Notes: generated from the sequence alone by a model not told the origin. Positions 1-13,065 are shown, counted from the stretch's first letter. The stretch is DNA of 64,000 nt from Pyrrhosoma nymphula (GCA_963573305.1 OY754338.1:46837531-46901530); one strand, 5' to 3'. Numbers and translations: made by a program.

Positions 1-44
1 GCCTGGCAGCAACTCTGCTTCCTTTTTGTATGTAGCTCGGTTTT

Positions 45-235
45 TTCGAGAACATTAGGTGCCAGAATGTTCGCTTCCAGACTTTTAAGGAGTGTGAACA
101 AATACAAACAGTAGAATATTCGCGACTTTTCTCGAACAAATGCCAGACAGAATAACGTATCGAGAACACTAGAATGGCCGCGACTTTTCTCGTAGGTTAG
201 CTATCTATGTGCCAGACATAAACGTATAAAATACG
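45..235 (+). promoter_or_regulatory. Heat-shock-type promoter: HSE array plus TATA box
   Basis: Four inverted nGAAn pentamer pairs with canonical 2-base spacing are visible: TTCgaGAA at 45-52, GAAtgTTC at 65-72, GAAtaTTC at 114-121 and TTCtcGAA at 129-136. Further GAA/TTC pentamers lie at 150-152, 164-166, 172-174 and 188-190. The string CGCGACTTTTCTCG occurs twice (122-135 and 179-192). TATAAAA follows at 225-231. Trimeric HSEs upstream of a TATA box are the binding sites of heat-shock factor in hsp70-type promoters. The layout predicts plus-strand transcription from about 255. No Hsp coding sequence is found downstream, so the target is unknown. Confidence 0.6.
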
Positions 236-480
236 ATGACGCGGACGCGCGCGCTACTCGATAACTTGACTCTGAGTTGACTGACGAAAGTTACGAACGA
301 ATAGCGTGCGGGCTGACTGGCGGGGGCGGCGCGGGCGGCAAGGCGATCGGCCCCGCAAGGGGGGGGGGGGCGCGCGCCCCCCGCGTCCCCCATATGTATC
401 CGCCACTGCACTACATAGCCAACGCAGTCACAAATAATGCATTGCTTGGCGAATTAACAAACGGATAAGTACCTGGATCA
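236..480 (+). other. GC-rich leader-like stretch with a G-run palindrome
   Basis: This is the most GC-rich part of the window. It lies where the 5' UTR of the heat-shock-type promoter would be. A run of G at 360-370 passes into CGCGCG and a run of C, giving a self-complementary core of about 18 bases at 365-382. A 63-codon frame crosses it, but its composition is simple Gly/Ala/Pro and nothing in it is recognised. The junction to ordinary AT-rich sequence near 480 is abrupt. Confidence 0.35.
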
Positions 481-3400
481 TGTTTAATTTCCATTTAATT
501 CGTCTTGTATCTTAAACCAGCAGTCTCTTTACCAACAGTGTAACGGAATCGGTATTCATTTCCAATGATGTTATTATTCTAAATTAAAAAGTGAGCCAGC
601 ATTACTGGAAAAACTTTCTCAACACAAGATAAGTATTTGTGTCGTGAGGTAAATTGCCGACGGTTTAGCTAGAAACGCTGCGTCTTTGTTTGCGCAACTT
701 AGCGGATCATTGATGAGAAATCACGAATATAAAAATAACTCATGATGGAAGTATAAATCAAATTACCTGTGGGTATCATAATTTGCAGTTATTGTCCTCT
801 CGTTACACTTAATTCGGGTAGATTTTCATCAGTTCATCTTTAATTTTCTTAACCACCTTATTCCTCCTAATATTCATTTATTTCCCGCCCATCTTAAGAG
901 CTTTACGAGTCTAGCTTTTTCATGGTAATTTCTATAAGTCATTCCTTCTTTCATTAAGGTTTCCTATAAACATTCTAATTTTTTCCGCATTAGCAAGACT
1001 GGTTGAACAGAATTAGTCCTCGATCAAGCATGTAGGTATATTTTTAATGAATTTTGGTCACTTATGTTACAATGCGGGAAAATGTTAAATTTACCTGACC
1101 TCTACTGGTATATCTGAACGAGCCAAAATAATTATTATTAAAAAAAATTACTTTGGGAATAACAATAATTTAGAATAAAAAATATCTTACGCACTTCTTG
1201 GTCACTAATGATACACAAGTTCATCGGTCGTTCACGTTTTCATTTAAGCTCTAGCAATGAAGTTTTTAAATAGTCAAAATATCTATTCAGAATGCCAGGT
1301 AGATCAATGATATTGAGTTTCAAGAAAACGTTACGCTACAAAATTATAATAAGAGTTTAAAACATTAACTAATGAGGTACTTTTGTTTGAAACTTCAACA
1401 TTCATAATTCCATGATTTCTTCTGTTTGTAATGTTCATTTACAAAGAGTTGAAAGAACATTTTTTCCAATATAGATTAGACATTATAAGTGCCAAATATG
1501 AAAAGACTAGAGGTTCATTCATAATTTTCAAAAACAGCCCATGTCCGTTTTTCCGTGAAATTATTCTTCTACATCTACGTGCCACGCGATTCGCCGCTAG
1601 AGATTTGCGAAAATGGTGTTGACACCAGCCATGAAGAGGAAAAATATAAATAAAAATTCATAGGTCAAGGGAAGATGGTAAAGTGTGAAAACATCTTTGA
1701 TGGATCAACGTCTAATTCTGTATTTTTCAATACATATTAAATGTACCTATTTATTTATCTACCTATTCTTCAGCCCGTTATACATTTTTCCTACTGATTT
1801 TACACTTTTTCCCAACCATAATATTAATAAACCATCGTCTGTTATCCTTTCCAATCAGCTCACGGTCTCTAATGCTTCCTATGTCCACATTTAAAAATTT
1901 CCAATTAATGACCCTTCACCTAATATCCGAACCATATTACGCAGTATTCAAAGCTCAGATTCTAACTGGTACTTCCTTTAGTTCATATTTTCAAAAGAAA
2001 ACGTGTTACAGAAAAAGTGGCATACGTTCAAACACATTACACCAATGTCTCTTGCCAAAACAAAATCGTTATTTTCTTTTTTTGAGGCATCGTTCATGGG
2101 TAGCAAGCGAGCTCATTCAAAACGCTCATCAAGTCTCAAAACTCCTTGGAAATCGCTTAGGAAACCATTTTTAATTTCGAAGACGATCGATGAATTTGCT
2201 CTAAAAGGATAGAGAACCCCGGAGTGATTAATTTCCAAACCCCTCGAGGACCAAAGACTATCCATCGATGAGTATCTAAAGAGTTTCTCGAATACGAGAT
2301 GAGTGAGTTAGCTGGCAAGAGTGAACAGGCTGATGCAGCAGAATTTCAGCATCTTATGACACCATGATAATTCGCAGAATAATATGATGCACATTAACTT
2401 TTAATTTGTTGCCAACAATCAGGTATGCGAGAACCAGCTTCGCACGCAGTAAATAAGAGTGGCACTGACGTAACAAATCAATGACGTCATTCGTAAAGGA
2501 GATAGGATCATTGAATGAAAAAAGGATTGTATTTATAATTCGCGGTATTTGTGGATAAAAAATTTCATCTACCCCTCATGTCTTCAACTTATTCAAAAGC
2601 TGCTTCCGCACATTTATCTTCCGTTATTACAGACGCGTGACGAATAGAAACATCGCGTGTCTATAGTTAAATTGTTTTTTTTAAATAATGGATGCTTTAG
2701 GTGGTCTTTAAATTCCATGATCTGAATTGAGCCATCATCATGGTTACTGCATGCCATTTATATTTCAATGCATAGCAGTAAAAGGCTATTAATAGCTTTT
2801 TTATTTATTTATATTAAAAATTAACTTTAAGAAATACTAATTCAGAAAAAAAGTTCAACATTTGCGTAAGTTGTAAGCCATTCTCTAAACATTTTCGAAT
2901 ATTTTATTCCCAATTCTTATTAATTTATTATTTTGGGCAACATATTGAATATTTTATTCCCCATGCATAAGAACGATTTCTAAACATGTTATTGCTATTC
3001 TTGGGTTGGTCATTTTATAACTCGGGCAGGAGACGGATAGGCATGTCGCATGCCATGAAGAGAGACGAAGGGGAGCATTACGAACTGACGCTGAAAATAG
3101 TGTGAAGAAATGGTGCTGCCCAAGAAGTAGCACAAAAAAAGATGAATAAAAACCTAAACTGACCGGTAAAAGAACAAGTAAATACGACCTGTATCAATAT
3201 ACTTGTCAGTTAAGAGCACAATTAAATTATTAACATTAAAGCAAATATGGCCATTGAAATTCTAATTTATATAAATGGCGCAACAGTACTGTATCTCCTG
3301 TATAATCATTAATGTTTTTAAATAAATAATATCCATTTTAAAATTTATATATGCCTCGATTAATCTACATCGTTGGTGCTTCGATTATACTTTTTCGTAG

Positions 3401-6400
3401 TTAAGACATGTTAACATAGAGCTAGCAGCATTTATTTAAACCGCAATGGATAAAAATGATAGATTTAGATAATCCGTTTAAACTTGAGTATTCAAGATAA
3501 AATAAGATATGATGGCAAAAACATACCCTTTCCTTCACACAACAAGCGCAAATATACTCATTTATTATCCAAATTTACCTAAAAATGCTCAAACTAGGTT
3601 GCTCTATACATTCTAACGTGACAAATGCCTGAAGCTGTGTAAAACAGTAATAAAACCCGCAAATAATAGCAAATAATGTTTGTTTTGAGCGGTACAATTG
3701 CTCCTCTTAGACTAAGAAATTTCCTGTTCCCTAATCAGTGAAAATATGTTCATAGGTGAGCAATGTGAGCATATATTTTCCAAGACGATAGGGACACATT
3801 CCCACGAAGGAACGAAATTAATCAAGCAGGATAACTGCCATTGCATTCCATAATGGGCAAAAGCTATCTACATCTTAAATAATTTAATCCGACTCCATCA
3901 ACAAAAACTTGAGTTACCACTAGGTAGCATTAATAGCAATAAACCAAATTCCCCGAGCTACGTTACTCATTTCTCTGTCCACCAGAAGACATGTCCGACT
4001 AGTAAAGACGAAAAAAGAAGTTTTTCTCCGCAGAGAACAGAAGCTCTTAAACAAGGATTACCTTTTTCAGATGGTTGGGATAAAAAGAAGGTAGAGGTTT
4101 TCAGAGGAGCCTTTTATCCTTCTGTTTCACATTCGTTAGCGGGAATTATTTCCGTGGGAGAGCCTTTGCTGGCCAATTAATTTCACTGTAATACGTTGGC
4201 TCGCTAGTCTGACAAAAAGGCCAATTAATCTAGATCAGAGCTCAAAACCTGCACTGATACAGAGCGTTTGCCATCAAAGAGAGAAATGCCCATGATTACA
4301 TTGCCCCAAAATAATTTTGTCAGCAGTAAGCACTCCAGGTGGACATTTTCAAATGGAAGTGTCTCCCCAACTATTGGCAATTGTATAAAGTGTTGTCGAA
4401 TAATTATACCAAAAACACACAGTTTCCTTAACCCACATAAAGAGAACAAGTGAATTTTTCATGAATTTCAAATTATTATTTTTTCTTAAAAAATTCAAAA
4501 TGCACCTGATTATTTTTTCCCCAAAGTCAAATTAAGACAACAATGTGGAAACAAAATTATGACGGCAAATAAATTATTACTATTAAGTTATAAAAAGTAA
4601 ATTGGAACACCAAAAAAATAAAATATTCTCAGTTTAATGCAATTATTATGTGTTTGTGTACAACAATTTGAATACTCTTTGAGTAATCTTTCTACTTTGT
4701 TGAGTGAATAATCTTTTAGTAAACAAAGCATTATCTTCCATGAAAATGACATTACATTATCTTCCACTGTAAACCTAATTCCGCAAAATTGGTAATGAAA
4801 ATTAATATGATACATTTAATAATCAATGTCAAAACGGGAGGTTCCCATTCAGCAAGCATAACTGCTTTTCCGAATTATTATATACAGAAGCCATTTTCGG
4901 TCAAAAATCTGAAAATATTACTGTATGCATGACTCATGCATGCCTAAGCAGGAAAATAACTTTAATATAATCCATATTTTGAGGGCACATGTTATGTGAT
5001 CTCACTTGGAATGACCATTAATCTAGTCGTACAGTTTTCCACTAGAACGCAGCGGTTGCTCACACACTACGATGCACACCCATTATTTAATACATGCTGT
5101 TCCGAGATTACATTTGTTGCTCGTAATTAATAGAATCTGCTCTCGACATAACAAGCTTCAGTTGAAAGTTCGTATCACTGAATTCATTTAATCAACTGGC
5201 TCTATGTTAAATATAATTAAAACGTCATAAATCATTTAAAATCACGCCAAAGGTAATAATTTCTTTAAATTTATTTATTGTTTTTAATCGCAATGTTATC
5301 CGTAAAAAATTACAGTTTCGTTATTCACTGATTTCTATGCATTGTTTGTTTCCTGGTTATATGAGGAAATACAACGCTAGAAATATCGGAATAGGGAGGA
5401 GGAGGCTAGATAGATGAGTGTATTTCATTTTATGGACAATGATCTCGATAAACCTAATGTTATGTACAATAGCGAAGGCTTGCAGATGCGACATGAATTA
5501 GCGACATGAATTATTGGGCGGAAAGATATAGAAATAAATGGACGGATGAAGATGGAACACAGACATTTAACTGGCAAAAAAATGGAAAGTGAAATGATAC
5601 ATACGAATTCATCAGAAAAATAAACAAAAAAAGATTTGAAGAAAAAGCATAGATGAAAAAACATACTGTCCCATACCTAGATTAACTAATGCCATCATTG
5701 GCCGCAGAAATTGATCTTGGGACAGTTTTTAAAATAAACCGGAAAATAACAATAGCTATCTATGTACTGTTATTAGTTTATAGATTTGAAATAAATCCAA
5801 GAAAGTTAATCAAGAAGTAGATTGGTGAATAATTAAGGAAATACATTAACCGGCTTCTTAATCCTTTCAAGACTAATTTATTTCATTGCGTTTTTGCAAT
5901 AACACAAGTATATTTTCAGTAAACTTTCGTTCTTACTGCGCAATCATTTACGACGCAGAATGTCGCCGGGATAAGTGTGTCCCGTTAGTTAGTTAATATT
6001 CCCGTATTCAAATTCAACATACGTAAACATTTGCTAATACCATCAATTCCATTGAGGTTATCCTGAGTACCTGAAAGACCTTGGGTTCATAATGTCACGT
6101 CGGTGTAAGCATTGTATCAACGTGCTACCGTAACCTTCGAGTAATGATGAAACTAATTGAATAATGATGTGAAAAATAAGGCTTCCTTGGTAACCACATA
6201 AAAAAGCCAACACAAGAGTCTGGGATACAAGGAAAAGCTCTGAGGGCATGAAAAACATGCACGTAAGGCCATAGATAGTATGTCGGCCACCGTAATTTCC
6301 TGAAATTAACACAAATTCCACTTTCGCACATTAACTCCCATTCGTGTCATACTTCCGAGAATGATTTTACGAAAAGGGTTGAAACATTTACATTTGTGGA

Positions 6401-6824
6401 AAAATGGCATCGTTAATTCTCTTTAAAAATTATTTTAATACGGGAGGCTCATGGGAAAAAATAGCCCCAAGAAAATATACTTCAACTCTCGACATTTTTT
6501 TCTGAAATCATTTACTTAAGTTCGCCATTACCGAAACAGTATTGTGCAAATGTAATTCTTCTCAGTAAAAAGTATACTCTTTTTAATACACACATACAAT
6601 ATACCACGGCGTTCTGTTAACAGGTTGGTACATTCAAATGACATTAACAATCGGCGTTAAACCTAGAAAACTGGCCACGTTTTAAATTTTCCTCCACACT
6701 GCCGTATTCTTGCATGCCTCTTACGCTTCCGTTACATGTATGCATTTAAGTATTCAGATACGTGTTGAACCCGAGGGCAGAGCGCTGAGCTAATAGTTCC
6801 TCACTAGTCGCTCAATCCTAAGAT
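481..6824. other. No recognisable gene; AT-rich noncoding DNA
   Basis: Only short frames that look like chance occur here. No LINE, transposase or tRNA motif was recognised on either strand. The stretch contains many A/T runs and no long repeat that I could detect by eye. Confidence 0.5.
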
Positions 6825-7650
6825 AGGTTGACTGCAGCCCTCCATCCTTCCCTATCTAATTCAAGTTCCCTTACTCCTTGGCAATTAATTCTTGTTAAGT
6901 GCTTACCTCTTTCTTTGATTCAATGTATTTATCCCTTGACCTTCCTCTTTAGACTTTTGCCTCTATTTTTTTCCAATTATATTTCTCACAAACCAAACTG
7001 TGCCTTAGCCTGTGCTCAATCCATCTGGTTATTATTTTCTGTATTGTGTTCCATATGTCTCGTTTCTCTTCTACTCTACCGTATACTTCTTCATTTTTAT
7101 TGTGTCCGTCCATTTTATCTTAAGCATCCGCCTTCAACAACAGGTTTCGAAAGCTCTAAATCTTATCTGGTCTACTTTTCCAGTGGTCCATGTTTACGAT
7201 CCATTCTACCCTACGTGGAGTGCTACGCTCCTCACGAATGTTTTCACATACTGTTTCCTCGTTCGAAGTCCTAACTTCTCTGAACACAGAAGTTGCCTTT
7301 TCATCATGAACGCTTTCTTAGCGTGGGGTATTCTACGCTTGATATCCGTTGCAGCTCGCGTCACACGTGATGGTACCTGATGGATAGATGAAGGAATCTA
7401 TTTGGTCTTATTGCTCTCCTCACTTCTGGATATTGATGATGATTTAAAAATATAATCGAAAATCGTTTGCAAATTGGCATATGAGTTCAGCTTTTTGGAA
7501 CAAATCCTCAACACTTAGATTATGGACTAAGACGCTCTTCTAATTTCCGAGATTGACATTACCATGTATTTTGTTTTCGACTCGTTTACATTGAGGCCAA
7601 TTCTGCTCACTAGAATATAGTCCCATACGTTGACGGAAACTTTAGAGATA
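6825..7650 (-). mobile_element. APE-type (RTE-like) LINE, 3' end of reverse transcriptase ORF, degenerate
   Basis: Read on the minus strand, the segment gives in order GLNVNESKTKYMVMS (the basic motif after the RT palm), DIKRRIPHAKKAFM, LRTRKQYVKTFV, RRMLKIKWTDTIKNEEVYG and GRSRDKYIE. It closes with an IGKDGGLQS-like ending. This is the conserved C-terminal region of RTE-like LINE polyproteins of insects. Stop codons and frame changes interrupt it, for instance around the expected LYG-CETWT motif, so it is a dead copy. Its 5' part is missing; nothing recognisable continues beyond about 7650. Confidence 0.75.
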
Positions 7651-8329
7651 ACTCGGAAAAGTAATTGACAAGAATGTCCATTAACAAAAAGTAACACCAG
7701 AACACCTCAATCGATGGTCGAATGCTAGGCTTTGTGGTAAAAAGCTTAACTCAGAGGTCTACTGCTGCCATACGCTGCCAGTGTTTGGTATTCTCGTGAC
7801 GTAGGCTTCAATAACCGAGTTAGAACGCGTGTAGCAAATATTTGCAAAACTACATCCCGTCTCCATAATTTCGTTGCTGTTACAACCCTATTGCAGAAAC
7901 TAGCATGGAAATCACCATCATACAGTCCGATAAACTTCAGAATAGATTTTTTAATTACGTTTTCGTCGATCTACCTCGATCGAACTCGATCTATTTCCTG
8001 ACGTAAAAAAATATTTTACTAAACCCGACATACAGTGGATTCAATCCTGAGCGTAAAATTGGGGGACGTGACAGAAGAACGAGCTAACGTTTAAAATGTT
8101 ATTTTTCCGGCGAACGATAAGAGACCATCACGGCTGGTATTGAGACTTTATAATTAGGTTTTTCGAGGAATATCCATTTTATATCATATAACACCATGAT
8201 ACCTTGATTGATGATTGAATACTCGGCTTTGTACTACAAAGCTCATCCCCGATCTACCGATCCGATCAAATCTATCTTCTAATTTCTACTAATGGCAGCA
8301 TTACAACGAAGAAAATATAGCATCTACAG
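7651..8329. other. No recognisable feature
   Basis: Ordinary noncoding sequence between a LINE tail and a dispersed repeat. No motif was recognised. Confidence 0.4.
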
Positions 8330-8760
8330 CTACAGAGTAAACTGCAAGCCTCCTCAGACTAGTGTGACAGGGGGTGAGTTATCGCTAACATGCACTACGC
8401 TATAAACTAAAAAGGTCAATGAAACTACGACTCTTAATTCCTTAGCAAAAACCTGCAAATTCTTGCCTGGAGGTGAAATTTCACCAAAATGCACCACACA
8501 ATAGGTATGCTACCATTGTTACACAAACTATTTGTATTGATGTATTATGCAAATACATAAAAGGACAAGATACACAAGATTTATACAGTAAAAATGCAAG
8601 AGGTTCTGTTAATACCACGTAACAGATTAAGAAACAGGCATTAGGGAGCAAAGCAACTAATTAGATAAATTACATATCAACAAACCTAGTATAAAGTCTC
8701 ATTGGTGGCTATTACGGTATCTTATCGTTCGCAGGAACAATTACATTATAAACCTGTTCG
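8330..8760 (+). repeat. Dispersed repeat, LINE 3'-UTR-like, copy 1
   Basis: This sequence is closely related to 58008-58440 and partly to 29820-30580. Shared landmarks are CTGCAAGCC, GGGGTGAG, AACATGCACTAC, and the ending TCTCATTGG...TTATCGTTCGC. Inside it a degenerate unit of roughly 100 bases (…GGTGA…ATGCACTACACTATA…) appears twice. At 29.9 kb the same units flank a LINE C-terminal reading frame, so it is probably the 3' UTR of that LINE family. Confidence 0.6.
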
Positions 8761-10384
8761 TCTATTTTCCTAATTTTCTTCTCATGATCTAATCTTCAGT
8801 AGTAGGTCGGGTTTCGTAAATTATTATTGACTTCCTCAGAAAATATATCTACTTGGAACTTAAATTGTAGTATAAATTTTAATCGACGGTCTTAAAGTGA
8901 TTCCCATCACAGTTTTTGGAGAAGACATGTAACATAAACGAAATAATAAAAATGACCGTTTACGTACCTTGTCGGTCATGCATCTTCTACATTACGATTA
9001 CATTCCAAATCAAATTGGAAACCGTGAGATGAGAACAATACACCACTCTACAATATTCGTGAGTGCTAAGATATTTGCTTGCGTTCTCATCAAACCCTCA
9101 GCAAACACTTGAAAGCATTCAGCACCTTTATTTACCTCGATAGGGAAACGGACCGCGAAATTCTGAGAGCATGTCCTCCATCCGAAACAAGAAGGGAAAA
9201 TACTTTCAGATTATCGGGCAGGATCTCGGCTTCAAAAGTTGGCGAGTCCATGAGAGACAGAGAGAGGGAGGAAATGAGGGTGGCGGTGCGGGAAGAGGTG
9301 GGTGTATTTCTCTCGAGTTACAAACCCTAAAAGGGGCGAGGGAGGGATGGAACAAAAGTTTCCCCTCACGTGCGAGTTTGGTGGGATGAACACTGTTTGC
9401 ATTTTCGAGGAGGGAGGATGCGGAGCTGAAGGGTTAAGGGAGGATTGGGTTATAAAGTAAGGAAAGGATAAAAGAGAGAGGTAGAGAGAGGCAGATAAAA
9501 GACAGAGAGAAGGAAGATAAAGGAGAGATAAAAAAGGAAAGTGAATCAGTCGAAAGAGGAGAAGTTAAGGTATGGCCATGCCGGGGACACGACTGTGAGT
9601 ACGCCGGCGTTATGGCGGGGGAGTCACCCCTTTGAAAACACTCCTTCTTGAAGGAAAGACGACGTATGACTGAACGCCACCGTCCTTCTCTGTCACGTTA
9701 GGAAATGTCGAACGTAATCTCACCCTTAGCGGATGATACTTAGTGGCCGTGAACGTGCGCGGGATTATGGCCGTTTTGCAAGAGAGACTGACAACAAGAA
9801 AAGTATCAGGGGTGATATGGTGGAATTTCAGCATTATGAAGCACATAAATGACAATTTTCCAGTGGATATAATTTATTTCAACCATGGTTTCGATGCACT
9901 CAGGTGCCACCAGATGAAGAAATATGTTTGTATTAATTGAGTTTCGTTTAAACTAAACATCACTGCGAATATTCCCAGAATGGAGAATGAACATTGTTGT
10001 TAGACAATTCAAATATACATGGTTTAAAGATATTCTTTAAACGTTCAACCACGGAGCGTTTTGTAATAATACTTTGTGGACTGGAAACGAACGATCTATG
10101 AACAGTCTCAAATGAATACTTCCATGGACTACTTTTGAATTATTTTATGAATTAATGTCTTCTACATGGTCTATCCCCACTTGGCTGTCTCCCCTGAAGT
10201 ATTTATCATATTTGACGAGTCCATAAACCTCATTTTTCTCGACAGCCGAGATTTTTTAAGTCGTACATAAGCAAATATGGACGCTTATTTTACGTACAGC
10301 CACTTACACCGATCCTAAAGTTCTTGACCGTCGTTAAATACGAGGTTCAAAACGTGCATTACGGGCAGGCAGACTATTTCTTCC
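8761..10384. other. Noncoding; strongly purine-rich block at 9240-9550
   Basis: The plus strand at 9240-9550 is mostly A and G, with GAGAGAGG-type runs. The reading frames over it (9079-9389) are composition artefacts. A G/C-richer stretch at 9560-9760 has no recognisable protein. Nothing else was identified. Confidence 0.4.
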
Positions 10385-10511
10385 AGCGTCGTTTGTTTTT
10401 ACTCAAGCTTCGCGGAATTTTTCAAAGTCACTTTCTCATACTAGACGCACATTTCCACAATAATAAAATTTAAAACGTATCAACAGTCACTGCGCAAAAA
10501 AATTAATAACT
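10385..10511 (+). repeat. Direct repeat, left copy
   Basis: This segment matches 11035-11150 by eye. Shared strings include GTCACT, CTCATACTAG, AATTT(T)AAACGT and AGTCAC(T/C)GC. The two copies lie about 650 bases apart in the same orientation and have diverged. The origin, local duplication or two insertions of one short element, cannot be decided. Confidence 0.5.
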
Positions 10512-11034
10512 GAGAGTTGAGCTTAGTGGCGGCCGCCATATTGTCAAAAATTAGATTTAATTGAGACCTGTATATGTCAAACGTTGGCCCACAAAAGTGA
10601 GAAACTTGCCCCTCCCCCCTGAAATGAAATGAAACGTATAGCATGATTGATAACAAATAACGAAAGACAGTCCATGTGTTGGCCTTTAGGGATCCTGAAA
10701 TTATCGGATTCCAGGGTCCCTGAAGAGGGTGGGCGATTCTTTCGAAACTTTGGAAGAGATGGAGGGTCTGACTCATTGAAAAATCCAAGAGCTTTTCAAG
10801 CAGAAGATTTTCCAGGAAAACTTATAATCATTCATCCATTCCCTTCCACATAAATGACGAATAATTTACGAATGCACCTTGTTTTTGACAGAAGCAACTG
10901 CAAAAATTAAACGAATAAATAAACAAAACGAAGTCTCATGAACTCGTACCATCATCGATTCCAATAACGCCCCCTAAATGGGAACATGCGCATTAGTGGC
11001 AGACAAACTCTTTACCCTAGTGATTTATTTTTCC

Positions 11035-11150
11035 GTCGAGGGTCGTTGAATTTTTTAATAGTCACTCTCTCATACTAGGTACTCATTTTCACTGTAAGAA
11101 AATTTTAAACGTGGCAATAGTCACCGCATAATAAAAAATTATTCCTTCTA
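11035..11150 (+). repeat. Direct repeat, right copy
   Basis: Diverged copy of the sequence at 10385-10511, in the same orientation. The stretch between the two copies has no recognisable coding sequence. Confidence 0.5.
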
Positions 11151-12224
11151 TTTGAGCAGCGCTAATGATAGAAAATTTTCTACAAACTACAATATATAAT
11201 CCATAAGTCAACCGCAGGTATTACTAATAGCCTTCAAATAGCTCATAACTTTTTTTTTATTCAAATGATCCGAAACAGCAGTTCAATGGCCTTACGTCAC
11301 TGCACGGCATCACATCCCCGATCTACGTATATTTCGACATGGAAGGATAGAAAATCATAACAGCTCGTTTTCATCCACGAGGGAAAGAAAAACGATTAGT
11401 TTACTCTACTATAATTTAAACAGCTGTACTTTGCATGAAAACGCGTCGGATTACTGGCAGCAATGCCATTCCGTGACGCCATACGCCTTATATCCCGATG
11501 ATGTAGTGTTTCCACATAATTGAGCTCGCGTAATTTGAAACAAGAAATATTTTTATAAAAGGAAGCGTTCTCTTTCGACTAAATTTCGGCTCTGTAGCAC
11601 CTTTAAAAAAATGCATGTTGACAATGGCTGAAGATTAATTGGAGGAGAAGGATAAATGATGAGCAGCGAGGAGGAGATGAAAGAAAAGAGAGAACAGGAT
11701 GAAAAGGATAGACTGTAAGAGAAACGAGGTAACGAAGCCAGAAGAGAGAAGAGTCGCCGGATGAAATGAGGATGGTATCACAAAGGAAAAGAATAGGGAA
11801 AAGAGGTGGCAAGGCGGATATTGAGGATGCGTAAGAGAGAGACGGAAGGACTTAACAATCCAGGATCCAGGGGCTGGTCCCAGATATTGCATTCGTAACT
11901 TGCGATAATCACCAATGATAGAGATCCAGGACCCAAATACGTATTTAAGCCGTCGTAGTTCCCGTATCAACCGATATTCAGATATTCAATTACTATAGTT
12001 ATTTTCAGAATAGTGGAATAGTTACTGAATGGTGAAAATTGAACAAATTTGCCCTTTGGGGCTTTGGAAAAATGTTTTCGTTTCGATCCCAGGTTCCCAT
12101 GTACGCGTAGATGTAGAAGTATTTCGGCACAACTAATGATCTACGAGAGATGAATTCAACCCATTTCATCTCAATCCGCTCTTTTCATGAAGGTGTGGGA
12201 AGATATAAAACATTATTCGTTTTG
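11151..12224. other. No recognisable gene; purine-rich block at 11635-11830
   Basis: The plus strand at 11635-11830 is a run of GAGGAG/GAAAAG-like sequence. The overlapping minus-strand frames (11603-11970) rich in Leu, Ser and Phe are by-products of this skew. No TE motif was found. Confidence 0.4.
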
Positions 12225-13065
12225 TATTTTATTAGATTTTGGGGTTGGAACTTAATCCTAATAAATGCACCGAAGTAAACTTCTTACGAAATAAATCACA
12301 TCAATACCAAGTCTACAAAGTCGGAGGAGTAAATATAAAGCAATTAGATGAAGGAAGTCACCGCAACTCCAGACAGACATGGGGAAAACACACACAAAAT
12401 ATTTGCGGCGCTACAATAAAGAAACTAGAATTTATCAAGCAAGTAGCAGGAAGGTCTTCGGATAGAAAAGTGAAAGAGAGAACCTATTTCGCTATGGTTA
12501 GGCCTCATCTCTACGCCGCGGCGTGCGCGGCGCGCCGCTAGTATTGGAGACCCTACAAAGAAAGGTTCAATTAGCGAAATAATAATATCTAACTCAAAAC
12601 CCTCTGTATATAGGAATACACACTACGTCAAAACTACTAGGAGTGAACAGAGAGTGCAACACAGCTGATGGAATTTGGGAGCCGCTAGAGACCCCGGGGC
12701 TACAAGTTAGGCTTAAATTACTTTTATAAACATTAAGATAAGGTATTCAGTTTGACGCGGAGGATATTATTTTGACCCTGCGCTATATCTCCAGAACTGA
12801 TGGAAGCGATAAAATATTAGAGATACTATGCCAAACAGATAGTTACTCAGCTTTCTTCTTTCCACGCACGATAAGTGATAATGACAAAAAAAGTGTAATA
12901 CGCAAGCATGAAGCATGAATACAATTCACCACAGTTCTCTCCCCCTAACTGTATCTATTCCTGACTCCCTCCCCTTTAGATAACTGTTATCCTAACGTAA
13001 CACCCCCTGCCACACGCCTCTGCGGCTCGTAGGGTAGTACGCAGACGCATTCAATAGCGAAGATA
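12225..13065 (+). mobile_element. CR1/Jockey-like LINE, 3' end, degenerate (copy 1)
   Basis: The frame at 12239-12541 carries LELNPNKCTEV (LINE motif just after the RT palm), then TIKKLEFIKQVA and the YFAMVRPHLY-type motif. In other frames follow ESATQLMEFG and a segment that aligns, motif by motif, with a second copy at 42960-43465: T/DAEDII, RYISRT, CQTDSY, and FFPRTI near the C-terminus. The protein is broken by stops after 12541. The shared 3' limit, GGGTAGTA...GACGCAT, puts the end near 13060. It belongs to the large LINE group with the ARFV..CYE..ESATQ..E.LGWEP signature. Confidence 0.75.

Noticed and set aside
277..468. Possible Hsp70 start, since GKAIG-like residues follow the heat-shock promoter
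   Set aside because: The next residues do not continue as GIDLGTTYS and the frame turns to low-complexity Gly/Ala/Pro.
6828..7380. 148- and 122-codon plus-strand frames
   Set aside because: They are antisense to a recognisable LINE tail on the minus strand.
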